A stretch of DNA of 41,783 bases. It comes from Streptomyces tropicalis. Its GTDB lineage: Bacteria; Actinomycetota; Actinomycetes; Streptomycetales; Streptomycetaceae. The stretch lies in NCBI RefSeq assembly GCF_029269835.1, contig NZ_JARJBB010000028.1:1-41783 (forward strand). The letters are read 5' to 3'. Below are positions 7,198 through 14,883 of the stretch, piece after piece; position 1 is the stretch's first letter, and each line of letters starts with the position of its first letter. Under the pieces are notes generated by a model. The model was not told the origin of the DNA. It made no database searches and saw only the letters and a program-made list of their open reading frames with translations. The translations under genes were made by a program, and so were the position numbers.

Positions 7198-8664
7198 GTG
7201 AGCAAGGACTCCGTGCACACGGCACCCGTCGCCGAACACCCCCAGGCGACCGGGACGCCCGCAGACGCGGGCGACGCCGGTTACAGCAAGGACCTCAAGC
7301 ACCGCCACGTCAACATGATCGCCATCGGCGGCGCCATCGGCACCGGACTGTTCCTGGGTGCCGGCGGCCGCCTCCACACCGCGGGCCCGGCCCTGGCACT
7401 GGCCTACCTGGTCTGCGGCGTCTTCGCGTTCTTCGTCGTCCGCGCCCTGGGCGAGCTGGTCCTGTACCGGCCCTCGTCCGGGTCGTTCGTGTCGTACGCG
7501 CGCGAGTTCCTCGGCGAGAAGGGTGCCTACGTCGCCGGCTGGATGTACTTCCTGAACTGGTCGACCACCGGCATCGCCGACATCACCGCGATCGCGCTCT
7601 ACACGCACTACTGGAGCATGTTCACGCCGGTCCCGCAGTGGGTCCTGGCGCTGATCGCCCTGGCGGTCGTCCTCACGGTGAACCTGATCTCGGTGAAGAT
7701 CTTCGGCGAGATGGAGTTCTGGTTCTCCATCGTCAAGGTCGCCACCCTGGTCGGCTTCATGCTGATCGGCATCTTCCTGCTGGCCACGCAGCACCACGTC
7801 GGCGGCCAGGCCCCCGGCATGCACGTGATCTCCGACCACGGCGGCGTCTTCCCGCACGGCATGATGCCGGTCGTCCTGGTCATGCAGGGCGTGATCTTCG
7901 CCTACGCCGCCCTGGAGCTGGTCGGCGTCGCGGCCGGCGAGACCTCCGAGCCGGAGAAGATCGTCCCGCGCGCGGTGAACTCGATCATGTGGCGCGTGGG
8001 CCTCTTCTACTGCGGTTCGGTCGTCCTGCTCGCCCTGCTGCTGCCCGGTTCGGTCTACTCGGCCGACGAGAGCCCCTTCGTCACCGTCCTGTCCCGGATC
8101 GGCGTCCCCGCCGCCGGCGACGTGATGAACCTGGTGGTCCTCACCGCCGCCATGTCCTCGCTGAACTCCGGCCTGTACTCCACCGGCCGCATCCTGCGCT
8201 CCATGGCCATGGCGGGCTCGGCGCCCAGGTTCACCCGCGTGATGAGCCGCAGCCAGGTGCCCTACGGCGGCATCCTGCTGACCTGCGCGGTCTGCGTGCT
8301 CGGCGTGGGCCTGAACTACCTGATGCCCAGCCAGGCCTTCGAGATCGTGCTGAACGTCGCCTCCCTCGGCATCGTCAGCACCTGGGTGATCATCATGATC
8401 TGCCACCTGGTCTTCGTCCGCCGCGCCAAGGAGGGCCTGGTCACCCGGCCGACGTTCCGCCTGCCCCTCAGCCCGGTCACCGAGATCGCCACGATCGTCT
8501 TCCTGCTGGCCTGCCTCGGCATGATGTGGGACGACCCCGAGGTCGGCCGCAAGACCCTGCTCCTCATCCCGCTGATCGCCGTCCTCCTGGTCGCCGGCTG
8601 GTTCGGCGTCCGCCGCCGCGTCTCGCAGGCCGCGGACCGGGAGCTGTCGGGCATCACCGAGTAG
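7198..8664 (+). CDS. APC-family amino-acid permease, AnsP (L-asparagine permease)-like
   Basis: This 488-aa integral membrane protein of the amino acid-polyamine-organocation superfamily has about 12 hydrophobic segments. The first carries HVNMIAIGGAIGTGLFLGAG, the substrate-binding GAIGTG unwound helix. 'RALGELVLYRPSSGSFVSYA' and 'FLGEKGAYVAGWMYFLNWS' follow the enterobacterial AnsP asparagine permease pattern closely, and 'LVGVAAGETSEPEKIVPRAV' is the typical amphipathic loop. Proton-coupled uptake of asparagine or a related neutral amino acid is the likely role; the exact substrate is not proven. GTG 7198 is preferred because AGGAAG lies at 7181-7186, and the longer in-frame version from 7081 would add leader-like residues. 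It is transcribed alone, with a strong terminator after it. Confidence 0.85.
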   Translation: MSKDSVHTAPVAEHPQATGTPADAGDAGYSKDLKHRHVNMIAIGGAIGTGLFLGAGGRLHTAGPALALAYLVCGVFAFFVVRALGELVLYRPSSGSFVSYAREFLGEKGAYVAGWMYFLNWSTTGIADITAIALYTHYWSMFTPVPQWVLALIALAVVLTVNLISVKIFGEMEFWFSIVKVATLVGFMLIGIFLLATQHHVGGQAPGMHVISDHGGVFPHGMMPVVLVMQGVIFAYAALELVGVAAGETSEPEKIVPRAVNSIMWRVGLFYCGSVVLLALLLPGSVYSADESPFVTVLSRIGVPAAGDVMNLVVLTAAMSSLNSGLYSTGRILRSMAMAGSAPRFTRVMSRSQVPYGGILLTCAVCVLGVGLNYLMPSQAFEIVLNVASLGIVSTWVIIMICHLVFVRRAKEGLVTRPTFRLPLSPVTEIATIVFLLACLGMMWDDPEVGRKTLLLIPLIAVLLVAGWFGVRRRVSQAADRELSGITE

Positions 8665-8712
8665 GGTCCGACTCCGGACGGCTCTGGTCCAGAGCAGGGA
8701 CGACGCGAGTAC

Positions 8713-8740
8713 GACCGCCACCTCGTAGGAGGTGGCGGTC
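8713..8740 (+). terminator. Intrinsic terminator after the permease gene
   Basis: GACCGCCACCTC (8713-8724) pairs perfectly over 12 bp with 8729-8740 around a 4-base loop and is followed by TTCTCGTCTCT. It is the clearest rho-independent terminator in the window, 49 bases past the permease stop. Confidence 0.85.
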
Positions 8741-8798
8741 TTCTCGTCTCTGGTGGCAATGCCGCGGAACGCGCCGCCGTAGACCGCCGTCCGGGGGT

Positions 8799-9227
8799 TC
8801 AGTCGAGCCAGGCGAGGGGGTCTTCCTCGTCCTCCCCGGATTCCCGGACCGTCGTGAAGGTGACGGGGACCTCTAGCTCTGCAAGACCCGCGAGAACGCC
8901 CGGCGAGATGAGGAGTCCCGTTCCTGACTCCTCGGCAATTCCTGCCAGATCGACCTTAACGGATTTTCCCGCCTCCTTCAGCGCGTCCAGCGCCGGCTTG
9001 CGGCGGCTGAGGAGTCCGATAAGCTTCTCGGCCTGTTCGTCGACGCTTTTCGAATGCCGCTCGTCAACGGTGAGCGTGGCCCAGCCAGGGCTGGAATACG
9101 TGTCCACTCCTTTGGACGAAGAGAACTCTTCGCTGTCGGTCAGTTGCAACTCGGTAATCAGAAAAGTGGAATTCACTTCCTGACCTGTGATGACCAGGGA
9201 CGTGCTCAAATTACCCCACGGTTTCAA
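8799..9227 (-). CDS. Small DUF4279-like protein, candidate immunity protein (second copy)
   Basis: This 142-aa soluble acidic protein has no signal peptide or membrane segment. Its outline fits the DUF4279 fold: a first beta strand (SLVITGQEVNS), a central helix pair (SVDEQAEKLIGLLSRRKPAL), a short hydrophobic strand (VKVDLAGIAE), and a final helix and strand (LISPGVLAGLAELEVPVTFT). It ends in an acidic tail (GEDEEDPLAWLD). It starts at TTG 9227, preceded by GGAG at good spacing. It follows the other DUF4279-like gene by 20 bases in the same direction and lies downstream of a truncated toxin gene, where immunity genes are expected. Its coding sequence is much less GC-rich than the neighbours. 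The family call is by pattern only. Confidence 0.6.
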   Translation of the reverse strand: MKPWGNLSTSLVITGQEVNSTFLITELQLTDSEEFSSSKGVDTYSSPGWATLTVDERHSKSVDEQAEKLIGLLSRRKPALDALKEAGKSVKVDLAGIAEESGTGLLISPGVLAGLAELEVPVTFTTVRESGEDEEDPLAWLD

Positions 9228-9247
9228 CTTCGCTCCAGTCCGTACTT

Positions 9248-9661
9248 TCAGCGCTCGTTCATATTGGCCGCGACTCGGAGGGGGAGTCCGAGCAATGCAA
9301 TTCGCTTGACTTCCTCCGGCTGGAGGGTGAGGGTGCAGTCGTTCCCGGAAAATCCGTAGATGTCGACGATCACCTCGTATCCCCGTTCGATCAGTTGCAC
9401 GAGTTCGGTCCGCTTGCTTTCCGCAGTGGCAAGGATGTTTCCCAGCTGCTCATGAAGGTCCCGACTGACGTTCGAGTCGCAGTTGATTCCCCACTGTCCG
9501 TCGATCTCGCCCGGGCGACTCCATTTGCTGGGTCCCGGGTTGCGTACCCCGGTGGGCTCGATGCCGAGGAAGGACGTGATTTCCTCGGGCTGGAGATCAT
9601 GCCCCTTGATGGCGAGTGATACATCCGTCAACACCCAGTGACGTTTTTTTGTTGCATCCAT
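9248..9661 (-). CDS. Small DUF4279 protein, candidate immunity protein (first copy)
   Basis: This 137-aa protein shows the DUF4279 layout more clearly than its neighbour: VSLAIKGHDLQPEEITSFLG, then IEPTGVRNPGP, a conserved tryptophan in KWSRPGEIDGQWGI, a helix (LHEQLGNILATAESKR), the strand YEVIVDIYGF, and a last helix, QPEEVKRIALLGLPLRV. ATG 9661 is chosen because AAGGAGAG sits seven bases upstream; the in-frame extension to 9709 would overlap the toxin's last codons. It begins 29 bases after the toxin remnant stop, the usual place for the cognate immunity gene of a polymorphic toxin. Function is inferred from this position. Confidence 0.7.
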   Translation of the reverse strand: MDATKKRHWVLTDVSLAIKGHDLQPEEITSFLGIEPTGVRNPGPSKWSRPGEIDGQWGINCDSNVSRDLHEQLGNILATAESKRTELVQLIERGYEVIVDIYGFSGNDCTLTLQPEEVKRIALLGLPLRVAANMNER

Positions 9662-9690
9662 GTACGGCTCTCCTTGCAGGTTGAGACATT

Positions 9691-11001
9691 CTACTTGAGC
9701 TCGCGGCACGCAGCCCAGTGAACATTTCCCATACCAGGCTTCAGCAGTTCGCTCAGCGGGGTCTCTCTGTCAACGCTCGTCGAATTCTCGAACACGCTGA
9801 AACCTCCACCGCCTGTTGAGGCGGGAGGCCCCAGCGTGTAGTTTGGAATTGCCTTCCCCGGTCCGAATGTCTCTACGTAACCTCCCGGGTACACGCCTCG
9901 CTCGACAGTCAGACCGTTGAGTCCGGGAAGTGCATCTCTGTGCTGCACGTAGAAAGAGATGTGGGTTCCCTCGGGGATGACGGTTTCGCCGGCCCTGCTT
10001 TTGAGATAACCGTGACCGGCGAAGACTTTTTCCCCGTCCATTCGGCCACCGGCGAGCACTCGGTCCGCATAGTACCGGCCATCAGTGTCCGGCCATTTCT
10101 TGTTCACTATCTGCGGGTTGGAGTCGCGCAGCGCCTGCATGACATCGGCGCGCTCGGGCATAGGGTCCTGGGAACCTCTGGCGACCTGACGCTCGAAGCT
10201 CTCCCTTAATCCGCGTTGCGCTGCCGACTCCAGGCCCTCCTTGGCCGCCATACGCAGTCCGCCACGGGCGAGGCCTGCGCCTTTGGTGCCGACGAGTTCG
10301 GGGATGAGGCGGCCGACGAATTCGGAGGGGTCCTTCTTGAAGCCGTCGATCGCTGCCTGGGGGACGCGTTCGGGGTGGGTGGCGGTGGAGACCAGTCCGG
10401 CCAGGGTCATGCTGACGTTCTGGGCGTAGGCGGCCGGGTGGGTGAGGTTGTAGGGGTCCATCGGGTCGAGGCCGCGGGCGAAGTTGACCAGGCCCCCGGT
10501 GCCCTTGAGGACACCGCCCACGACGTGGGTGAGTTCGGTGTTGGCGGCCTGCAGACCGTCCGTGAAGTCGTTCCCGAGGCGTTCCAGCGGCGGCGGTTCG
10601 GCGGGTGCGTGTGCGAGGGCCGCCTTCACCTTGCTCTGCGCTTCGGATGCGGCCGTGTTGCGCTGCTTGCGCGCCTCGCGCAGTTTGTCGAAGGCCGCCT
10701 TGGCGTCGGCCTTCCCCGCGTTGTGGTCCGGCTCCGGCTTCGGTCCCGGATCCTGCTCCGCCCGGACCTTGGCGGTATACACCTGGGCCTTGATCCGGTA
10801 GGCGTCGGCCGCTTCCTTCGCAGCCCTGGTGCCCTGCTTGTAGAGCTCGACGGCCTCCTCGGTCTGCGTCTGCGCCCACTTCACCGTGTCCGCGTACGCC
10901 TCGCCTGCGTCGGCAAAGGACGCCCGATTGCCGTCTTCGTGACGCCAGGTCAACGCTGTAACAGCGTCTGCGTACGCGTCGTTCCTGCTCCGGGCGAGAT
11001 C
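9691..11001 (-). pseudogene. N-terminally truncated polymorphic toxin (coiled-coil region plus C-terminal toxin-like domain)
   Basis: The minus-strand frame ending at 9691 encodes recognisable protein from about 11001 (D-L-A-R-S-R-N-D-A-Y). First comes a charged helical region like those of WXG100/type VII-secreted toxins, then a linker (NFARGLDPMDPYNLTHPAAY, 'HPERVPQAAIDGFKKDPSEF', 'LIPELVGTKGAGLARGG') shared by many Streptomyces polymorphic toxins. The C-terminal domain of about 150 residues has FAGHGYLKSRAGETVIPEGT, 'FYVQHRDALPGLNG', 'YTLGPP' and 'LLKPGMGNVHWAACRELK', resembling a domain I recall annotated as Stv 'putative adhesin'. The N-terminal secretion domain is missing: upstream of 11001 the frame runs antisense-like through the M1 peptidase gene. 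The only in-frame start nearby is TTG 10953-10951, which overlaps the peptidase stop. It is called a pseudogene because of the missing 5' part, but expression by coupling is possible. Confidence 0.7.
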
Positions 11002-12482
11002 CGTCTGAAGGTGGCCCCCGGCGCCCGGCCGCCGCGGACGGCCATCCTCACGGCGACGGCAGGGGCGACGGCCGCCGCCCGCGCCGCGGGCGCGGCCGGC
11101 TTCGACGGCTGGAACAGCCAGGTGTCGAAGAGCGTCCCGAGCCGCTTCCCGGACACCTTCTCGGCGTACTTCTCGAAGTCGGCCACCGAGGCGTTGCCGT
11201 ACGCGTGCTGCTTCGGCCAGCCCTTCAGGACCGCGAAGAAGGCGCGGTCGCCGACGGCGTTGCGCAGCGCCTGGATCGCCAGCGCGCCCCGGTCGTAGAC
11301 GGGCAGCTCGAACTGGTTCTCCGGGCCCGGGTCGCCGGGCTTCACGGTCCAGAAGGCGTCGTCGGCCGGATGCGACGCGTACACGTAGTCGGCGAGCTCC
11401 TGCGTGGTGCCCTCGCCCTCGTGCTCGGACCACAGCCACTGCGCGTACCGGGCGAACCCCTCGTTGAGCCAGATGTCCTTCCAGCCCTTGAGCGACACGT
11501 CGTCGCCGTACCACTGGTGGGCCAGCTCGTGCACGACGACGGAGGTGTTGGAGCCGGCCGCGAACTGCTTCGGGCTGTAGTAGACCCGGGTCTGCGTCTC
11601 CAGGGCGTACCCGGTGGTGGTGGCGGGGACGTAGCCGCCGGCCGAGCTGAACGGATACGGCCCGAAATAGCCGCTCAGCCAGTCGACCAGTTCCCCGGTG
11701 CGCTCCACGCTCGCCCGCGCCGCGCCGTCGTTGGCGCCGAGGTTCCGGCTGTACGCGTTGATCACCGGCACCCCGCCCTCGGAGGTGCCCGTGGTGATGT
11801 CGAACCGGCCGATCGCGAGCGTGGCCAGATACGTCGCCTGGGGCTTGTCCTGCCGCCAGTTGTAGCGGGTCCAGCCGCGCTGCGAGACGGTCGACTGCAG
11901 TGTGCCGTTGGAGAGCGCCTGGGTGCCGTCCGGCACGGCGACCGACACGTCGTAGGTGGCCTTGTCCCGGGGGTGGTCGTTGCTCGGGAACCACCACCAT
12001 GCCGCCTCGGGCTCGTCCGCCGCGACCGCTCCGTCCGCGGTGCGGTGCCAGGTATTGAAGCCGTAGGCGCTCTTCGTCGACGGCACCCCGTGGTAGCGGA
12101 CGACGACCGTGACCGGGGTGCCCTTGGCCAGCGGGTTCTTCGGCGTGACCACCAGCTCGTGCTCGCCGGAGGAGGTGAAGGCGGCCCGGGCGCCGTTCAC
12201 CCGCACCTCGCTCACGTCCAGCAGGAAGTCCAGGTCGAAGCGGGAGAGGTCCTGCGTGGCCCGCGCCTGGATCGTGGCGGTGCCCTGGAGCTCGTCGGTC
12301 GAGGGCCGGTAGGCCAGCCGGAGGTCGTAGTGGGAGACGTCGTACCCCCCGTTGCCGTACATCGGGTAGTAGGGGTCGCCGATGCCCGGCGCGCCGGGGG
12401 AGTAGGTCGCGGCGGAGGCCGGGATCGCCAGCAGCAGGGACGCGGCCGCGAGTGCGCCCGGAGCGATGGTTCTGCGGTGCAC
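10950..12482 (-). CDS. Exported M1-family zinc aminopeptidase with foreign C-terminal tail
   Basis: This 510-aa protein has a signal peptide (VHRRTIAPGALAAASLLLA, cleavage near IPASAATY), an M1 N-terminal beta domain (SHYDLRLAYRPSTDELQGTA), and a thermolysin-like catalytic domain. The zinc site HELAHQW is followed after 18 residues by the third ligand in WLNEGFARY, exactly HExxH-x18-E. 'YALETQTRVYY' stands where the family GxMEN exopeptidase motif would be, with ALE in place of MEN. It probably trims peptides outside the cell. GTG 12482 is preferred to GTG 12506 because GGAG lies just before it and the signal peptide then begins correctly. The last 20 or so residues (GATFRRISPGAGTTRTQTLL) are an out-of-frame reading of the toxin remnant, so the native C-terminus has been replaced, but the catalytic region is intact. 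Confidence 0.85.
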   Translation of the reverse strand: MHRRTIAPGALAAASLLLAIPASAATYSPGAPGIGDPYYPMYGNGGYDVSHYDLRLAYRPSTDELQGTATIQARATQDLSRFDLDFLLDVSEVRVNGARAAFTSSGEHELVVTPKNPLAKGTPVTVVVRYHGVPSTKSAYGFNTWHRTADGAVAADEPEAAWWWFPSNDHPRDKATYDVSVAVPDGTQALSNGTLQSTVSQRGWTRYNWRQDKPQATYLATLAIGRFDITTGTSEGGVPVINAYSRNLGANDGAARASVERTGELVDWLSGYFGPYPFSSAGGYVPATTTGYALETQTRVYYSPKQFAAGSNTSVVVHELAHQWYGDDVSLKGWKDIWLNEGFARYAQWLWSEHEGEGTTQELADYVYASHPADDAFWTVKPGDPGPENQFELPVYDRGALAIQALRNAVGDRAFFAVLKGWPKQHAYGNASVADFEKYAEKVSGKRLGTLFDTWLFQPSKPAAPAARAAAVAPAVAVRMAVRGGRAPGATFRRISPGAGTTRTQTLLQR

Positions 12483-12678
12483 GAGAACTCCAAGTCGTAG
12501 GGGCACGGAATCTGTCCGGAGCCTATTGAGTCCCCGCCCTCCCGGGCGTGTCCATGACTGCTCCTGTCACACGATCGCCATCCGGCCGCCACGCACGACC
12601 GGCCCCTAAGGATCGTTCTCGGCCACCTGCGTCCGACAGGGCATCAAGTGTGCTCTTCTGTAGGGCAGTTGACCCCGG

Positions 12679-12684
12679 TAGCGT
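12679..12684 (+). promoter_or_regulatory. -10 element of the S15 peptidase gene, leaderless
   Basis: TAGCGT ends seven bases before ATG 12692, the spacing of leaderless Streptomyces messages. No ribosome binding site precedes the ATG. A clear -35 is not seen. Confidence 0.45.
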
Positions 12685-12691
12685 CCCGCCC

Positions 12692-14665
12692 ATGCCGACA
12701 CGCATGCGCTGTGCGCACCTGAGACCGCTCCTCGTGGCGGTCGTCGCCGCCCTGGCGGCCGCACTCCTCACCCCGGCGGCGGCCGCCCACGGCGCCCCGC
12801 GCGAGAGCCGGCCCGCTGACGAGAGCCGGCCCGTCTACTCGTACGCGAACGCCGTCCGCGAGGCGGTCTGGGTGGACACCGGCCTCGACCTCGACGGCGA
12901 CGGCCGCACCGACCGCGTGGCCGCCGACATCGTCCGGCCCCGCGAACCCGCGCTCCGGGGCCGGAGAATCCCCGTGATCATGGACGCCAGCCCCTACTAC
13001 TCCTGCTGCGGGCGCGGCAACGAGAACCAGAAGAAGACGTACGACGCGCACGGCGCCGTCGCGCGGATGCCGCTCTTCTACGACAACTACTTCGTGCCCC
13101 GCGGCTACGCCGTGATCGGTGTCGACCTCGCCGGAACCAACCGCTCCGACGGCTGCGTCGACGTCGGCGGCCCCTCCGACGTCCAGTCCGCCAAGGCCGT
13201 GATCGACTGGCTCGGCGGCCGCGCCCGCGGCTACACCACCCGCACTGGCTCGACCCGGGTCACCGCGGACTGGAGCAACGGCCGCACCGGCATGATCGGC
13301 AAGAGCTGGGACGGCACCATCGCCAACGGCGTGGCCGCCACCGGCGTGCCCGGCCTGCGCACCATCGTGCCGATCAGCGCCATATCCTCCTGGTACGACT
13401 ACTACTTCGCCCAGGGCGCGCCGCTCTACGACTCCGGCCCCGACTGGCTCTCCGACTACGTCGAGAGCCCCGCGGCCCGCTCCCACTGCGCCGCCGTGCA
13501 GCACCGGCTCGTCACGGGCGCCCCGCGCAACGGCGACTGGACCCCGCTGTGGACCCGGCGCGACTACGTCCGCTCCGCCGCCCGCGTCCGGGCCAGCGTC
13601 TTCCTGGTGCACGGCCTGCAGGACCTCAACGTCCGCACCAAGAACTTCGGCCAGTGGTGGGACGCCCTCGCCGCGCACGGCGTCCACCGCAAGATCTGGC
13701 TCTCGCAGACCGGCCACGTCGACCCCTTCGACTACCGCCGCGGCGCCTGGGTCGACACCCTGCACCGCTGGTTCGACCACGAACTCCTCGGCTACGACAA
13801 CGGAATCGACCGCGCGCCCATGGCCGACGTCGAGCGCCACCCCGACCAGTGGGTGACCTCCGCGGTCTGGCCGCCGAGCGGCACCGCCCCCGCCGTCCTG
13901 CGGCCCGCCCCCGGCGACCGCGCCGGCGTCGGCGTCCTCGGACTGCGCCGCGCCCGCGGCACGGAGACCTTCACCGACGACCCCCGGCACAGCGAGACCG
14001 ACTGGGCCGCGCAGATCGGCACGCCCACCCCGGACAAGGCCGGCTTCGTCAGCCGCCCCCTCACCCGCGACCTGCGGCTGTCCGGCTCCTCCCGGGTCAC
14101 CGTCACCGCCACCCCGACCACGTCCGCGGCCCACCTGTCCGCCGTCCTCGTCGACGTGGGCCCCGACACCATCCGCGACTACGCCGACGCCGCCGAGGGC
14201 ATCACCACGTTCACCGACCGCACCTGCTGGGGCGCGAGCACCGCCGCGGACAGCGCCTGCTTCCTGCGCACCGCGGCCCGCACCACCGCCGTCGACCGCA
14301 CCGTCGTCAGCCGAGGCTGGGCCGACCTCGGCCACTGGGCCCCGGGCCTGAAGGGCGTCCCGCTCACCCCGGGACGGGCCTGCACCATCACCCTGGACCT
14401 GGCCGCCACCGACCACGTGGTGCCGAAGGGCCACCGGCTGGCGCTGATCGTCGCGGGCACCGACAAGGACCTCATCGATCCGCCCGCCGGGACCCCGACG
14501 CTCACCCTGGACCTGGCGCGCACCTCGGCCCGGCTCCCACTGGTGGGCGGCGAGGCCGCCTTCGCCCGCGCCACCGCAGGCCCGGGCCCGGCCGCCGCGC
14601 TCTCCGGAGACACGGCCGCCGGCGTCGGCGCCCCGCGCGCCGTGTCCCGGATCCCCGGGCACTGA
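12692..14665 (+). CDS. Exported S15-family peptidase (Xaa-Pro dipeptidyl-peptidase type)
   Basis: This 657-aa protein begins with a signal peptide (MPTRMRCAHLRPLLVAVVAA, then LAAALLTPAAAAHG). An alpha/beta-hydrolase domain follows, with the nucleophile serine in MIGKSWDGTIANG, the acid in VHGLQDLNVRTKN and the histidine in SQTGHVDPFDYRRG. The C-terminal jelly-roll X-Pro domain is recognisable (RLALIVAGTDKDLIDPPAGT). A CC pair in YYSCCGRGNEN could form a disulphide outside the cell. The family removes Xaa-Pro dipeptides, though the related CocE/NonD branch hydrolyses esters, so the substrate is open. ATG 12692 is chosen for the signal peptide and the -10 at 12679. It diverges from the M1 aminopeptidase gene 209 bases away; the two could work together in extracellular peptide breakdown. 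Confidence 0.85.
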   Translation: MPTRMRCAHLRPLLVAVVAALAAALLTPAAAAHGAPRESRPADESRPVYSYANAVREAVWVDTGLDLDGDGRTDRVAADIVRPREPALRGRRIPVIMDASPYYSCCGRGNENQKKTYDAHGAVARMPLFYDNYFVPRGYAVIGVDLAGTNRSDGCVDVGGPSDVQSAKAVIDWLGGRARGYTTRTGSTRVTADWSNGRTGMIGKSWDGTIANGVAATGVPGLRTIVPISAISSWYDYYFAQGAPLYDSGPDWLSDYVESPAARSHCAAVQHRLVTGAPRNGDWTPLWTRRDYVRSAARVRASVFLVHGLQDLNVRTKNFGQWWDALAAHGVHRKIWLSQTGHVDPFDYRRGAWVDTLHRWFDHELLGYDNGIDRAPMADVERHPDQWVTSAVWPPSGTAPAVLRPAPGDRAGVGVLGLRRARGTETFTDDPRHSETDWAAQIGTPTPDKAGFVSRPLTRDLRLSGSSRVTVTATPTTSAAHLSAVLVDVGPDTIRDYADAAEGITTFTDRTCWGASTAADSACFLRTAARTTAVDRTVVSRGWADLGHWAPGLKGVPLTPGRACTITLDLAATDHVVPKGHRLALIVAGTDKDLIDPPAGTPTLTLDLARTSARLPLVGGEAAFARATAGPGPAAALSGDTAAGVGAPRAVSRIPGH

Positions 14666-14671
14666 CCGGAC

Positions 14672-14703
14672 CGGGCGGCCGGGTCCACCGGCCCGGCCGC
14701 CCG
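14672..14703 (+). terminator. GC-rich terminator hairpin after the S15 peptidase
   Basis: CGGGCGGCCGGG (14672-14683) pairs perfectly over 12 bp with 14692-14703 around an 8-base loop, seven bases past the stop codon. There is no U-run, as is usual for Streptomyces terminators. Confidence 0.65.
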
Positions 14704-14867
14704 CCCGCCGCCACGGGAGCGCGCCTCCGGCCCTGCCGCCACCGGCGGCCGGTGTCGGGTCCCGCCGCCCGGACGCCGGGGCGGCGCCACGCATGCGGAC
14801 GGCAACCGCCCTCCGCGCGCCGCCCCCTCCCACGGACTGCGCACCCGGCGGCCGCCGCCGTGCCCGC

Positions 14868-14873
14868 TAGGAT
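14868..14873 (+). promoter_or_regulatory. -10 element of the ABC-F gene
   Basis: TAGGAT lies ten bases before ATG 14884, giving a leader of only a few bases. The rest of the 218-bp gap before the gene is GC-rich with no other clear signal apart from the upstream terminator. Confidence 0.45.
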
Positions 14874-14883
14874 CAGCGGTCTG

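Noticed and set aside
7036..8721. A 561-codon minus-strand open frame opposite the ansP-like gene
   Set aside because: It encodes Asp/Glu/His/Gln-rich low-complexity sequence typical of antisense frames in very GC-rich DNA, while the plus strand has clear membrane segments and family motifs.
8665..8798. tRNA or small RNA gene after the permease
   Set aside because: The only structure is the terminator stem at 8713-8740; no cloverleaf with a T-loop GGTTCRA was found.
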